Source: Arcanobacterium ihumii (GTDB taxonomy: Bacteria > Actinomycetota > Actinomycetes > Actinomycetales > Actinomycetaceae). From it: 64,000 nt of DNA. Positions 62,883 through 64,000 of the stretch are shown here, piece by piece. The stretch's first letter is position 1. Each line of letters begins with the position of its first letter. Under the pieces are notes generated by a model, which was given only the letters and a program-made list of their open reading frames with translations, was not told the DNA's origin and made no database searches. The position numbers and the translations under genes are program-made. The stretch is taken from the NCBI RefSeq assembly GCF_900604515.1, contig NZ_UWOS01000001.1, positions 558,001 to 622,000 on the forward strand, given 5' to 3'.

Positions 62883-64000
62883 ATGACAGACGATTTTGAC
62901 GTTTACGAAGAAACGGACGACATTAACGAGATTTCACCCGCTTCGCCAGATTTTCGCACCGAACTTGCAGAGCAAATTGCCGATCTCGCTCCCGAAGCAG
63001 TAGCGGACGGAAAAATCGACTTCGAAAAGTTAAAAGAACTTCTTAGCGACGACGTATCTAGTTCCCCTGAGCGCTTTGGTCTATTCTGGCCAGGGAAGAA
63101 GCAAGCGATTCGCACAGCTCAGACTCCCACTACTGCCACACTTCAGCCCGACTTCGAGAACTCCAAGAATTGGGATACCACTCAGAACGTGTTTATCGAG
63201 GGCGACAACCTCGAAGTACTCAAAGTTCTTCAGAACCACTACTACGGCAAAATCAAAATGATTTACATTGATCCGCCGTATAACACGGGCGAAGATTTCG
63301 TTTACAAAGATGATTTCCGTGACGGCATGAAGAATTATCTTGAGTGGACTGAACAGGTAAACGGCGAAGGCAAGAAAGTATCCAGCAACTCAGAAGCTGA
63401 AGGACGATATCACTCCAATTGGCTCAATATGATGTATCCGCGCCTCAAGCTTGCGCGAAATTTACTCACCGATGATGGAGTCATTTTTATCTCCATTGAC
63501 GATCACGAACAAGCTCAGCTAAGAAAGCTATGCGACGAAATATTCGGTGAAAACTGTTATGTTGCAACGTTTCCTTGGAGAAAGCGTACGGCAAAATCTG
63601 ACGTTCCTTTCGGAATCTCTCAAGACTTTGAATACATTCTCTGCTATGCGAAACAAAACTATTTAGCCGGAGTGGAATCTGACCAAGGAAAGTATTATGA
63701 AACTGAGGATTTCCCAGGAAGACCTTGGCGCTATCACGATTTAACCAAGCAAACCTCTGCCGAAGAACGTCCGAAAAGCTTCTTCACGATAGTGAATCCT
63801 AAAAATGGAGAAGAATTTCCAGCAAATCCAAATCGCACGTGGGCAATCACCCATGAAACGCTCGAACATTACCTTTTGAATCACCGAATAATCTTCCCCA
63901 ACGACTACGACTTTTTAAAAATAACCAGACCAGTGCTTAGGTATTGGAAAGAAGACGATATCAAAAAACGAGGAGATTCATTTGGCTACAAGCCTGTGAG
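62883..64000 (+). CDS. Type III Mod-like site-specific DNA adenine methyltransferase, N-terminal part
   Basis: The frame from ATG at 62883 (behind AGGAG) stays open to the window edge, giving 372 residues of a longer protein. It has the beta-class order of type III Mod enzymes: motif I-like FIEGDNLEVLKVLQ (about 104-117), then IYIDPPYNTGEDFVY with catalytic DPPY at 130-133, and a following target-recognition region. It methylates N6 of adenine in a specific site. A Res helicase-nuclease gene should follow outside the window. Confidence 0.9.
   Translation, partial: MTDDFDVYEETDDINEISPASPDFRTELAEQIADLAPEAVADGKIDFEKLKELLSDDVSSSPERFGLFWPGKKQAIRTAQTPTTATLQPDFENSKNWDTTQNVFIEGDNLEVLKVLQNHYYGKIKMIYIDPPYNTGEDFVYKDDFRDGMKNYLEWTEQVNGEGKKVSSNSEAEGRYHSNWLNMMYPRLKLARNLLTDDGVIFISIDDHEQAQLRKLCDEIFGENCYVATFPWRKRTAKSDVPFGISQDFEYILCYAKQNYLAGVESDQGKYYETEDFPGRPWRYHDLTKQTSAEERPKSFFTIVNPKNGEEFPANPNRTWAITHETLEHYLLNHRIIFPNDYDFLKITRPVLRYWKEDDIKKRGDSFGYKPV

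Noticed and set aside
58901-64000. DISARM class 1 assignment for the right-edge module
   Set aside because: The methyltransferase is of the type III Mod kind and no drmA, drmB or drmC gene is visible, so the name is not supported.

Overview
The window looks like a chromosomal segment of a moderate-GC actinobacterium, most likely of the family Actinomycetaceae (Arcanobacterium/Trueperella-like; this genus-level guess is inference). The support is the actinobacterial order metG-tatD-rpf-rsmA-ispE, a G5/DUF348 resuscitation-factor-like protein, frequent GTG/TTG starts, leaderless-looking promoters, an MT0933-like small protein and a LicT-controlled glucose PTS. No rRNA, phage, insertion sequence or CRISPR array is visible; one tRNA (Gln) is present.

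Layout. 1-2.7 kb: 5' end of glmU, tRNA-Gln, and a NatAB-type ABC exporter. 2.7-15.9 kb: largely minus-strand housekeeping: rsmA-ispE-abcF-marR with overlapping start/stop codons, then rpf-like, tatD and metG, a nicotinamidase with a long acidic tail on the plus strand, an MMPL exporter and rsmI. 16-31.7 kb: oxidoreductases (SDR, succinate-semialdehyde-type dehydrogenase, Gfo/Idh, AKR), an SNF2 helicase with a helix-hairpin-helix motif, an L,D-transpeptidase, a lipase, RarD, an AGE epimerase, a DUF1846 protein and an RsmC/RlmG-like methyltransferase. 31.7-40 kb: transport of small molecules and peptides (Na+/H+ antiporter, OPT, CstA-YbdD, SemiSWEET-like), plus two DNA-damage proteins (pyrimidine-dimer glycosylase, SRAP). 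40-46.8 kb: two drug-type ABC exporters, the second in one operon with a NarL-type two-component system.

46.9-53.8 kb: a compact metal module (SmtB-type ArsR repressor coupled to a duplicated His-rich protein), a decayed hipBA toxin-antitoxin locus with its operator pair still visible, ahpC-ahpF peroxide defence, and a small TetR operon. 54-57.4 kb: a glucose-type PTS (EIICB, EIIA, LicT-like antiterminator) behind a leader carrying an unusually short RAT antiterminator hairpin. 57.5-58.7 kb: an ADP-ribosylglycohydrolase in a GC-richer patch. 58.9-64 kb: the start of a probable defence island: a HEPN-like protein divergent from a RapA/SNF2 helicase followed by a type III (Mod-like) DNA methyltransferase cut by the window edge.

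The best candidates for new biology are the right-edge helicase/Mod/HEPN-like module, the zinc-sensor/His-rich protein pair, the minimal RAT, and the doubly broken hipBA. All identifications rest on reading motifs and gene order by eye; no database search was run.
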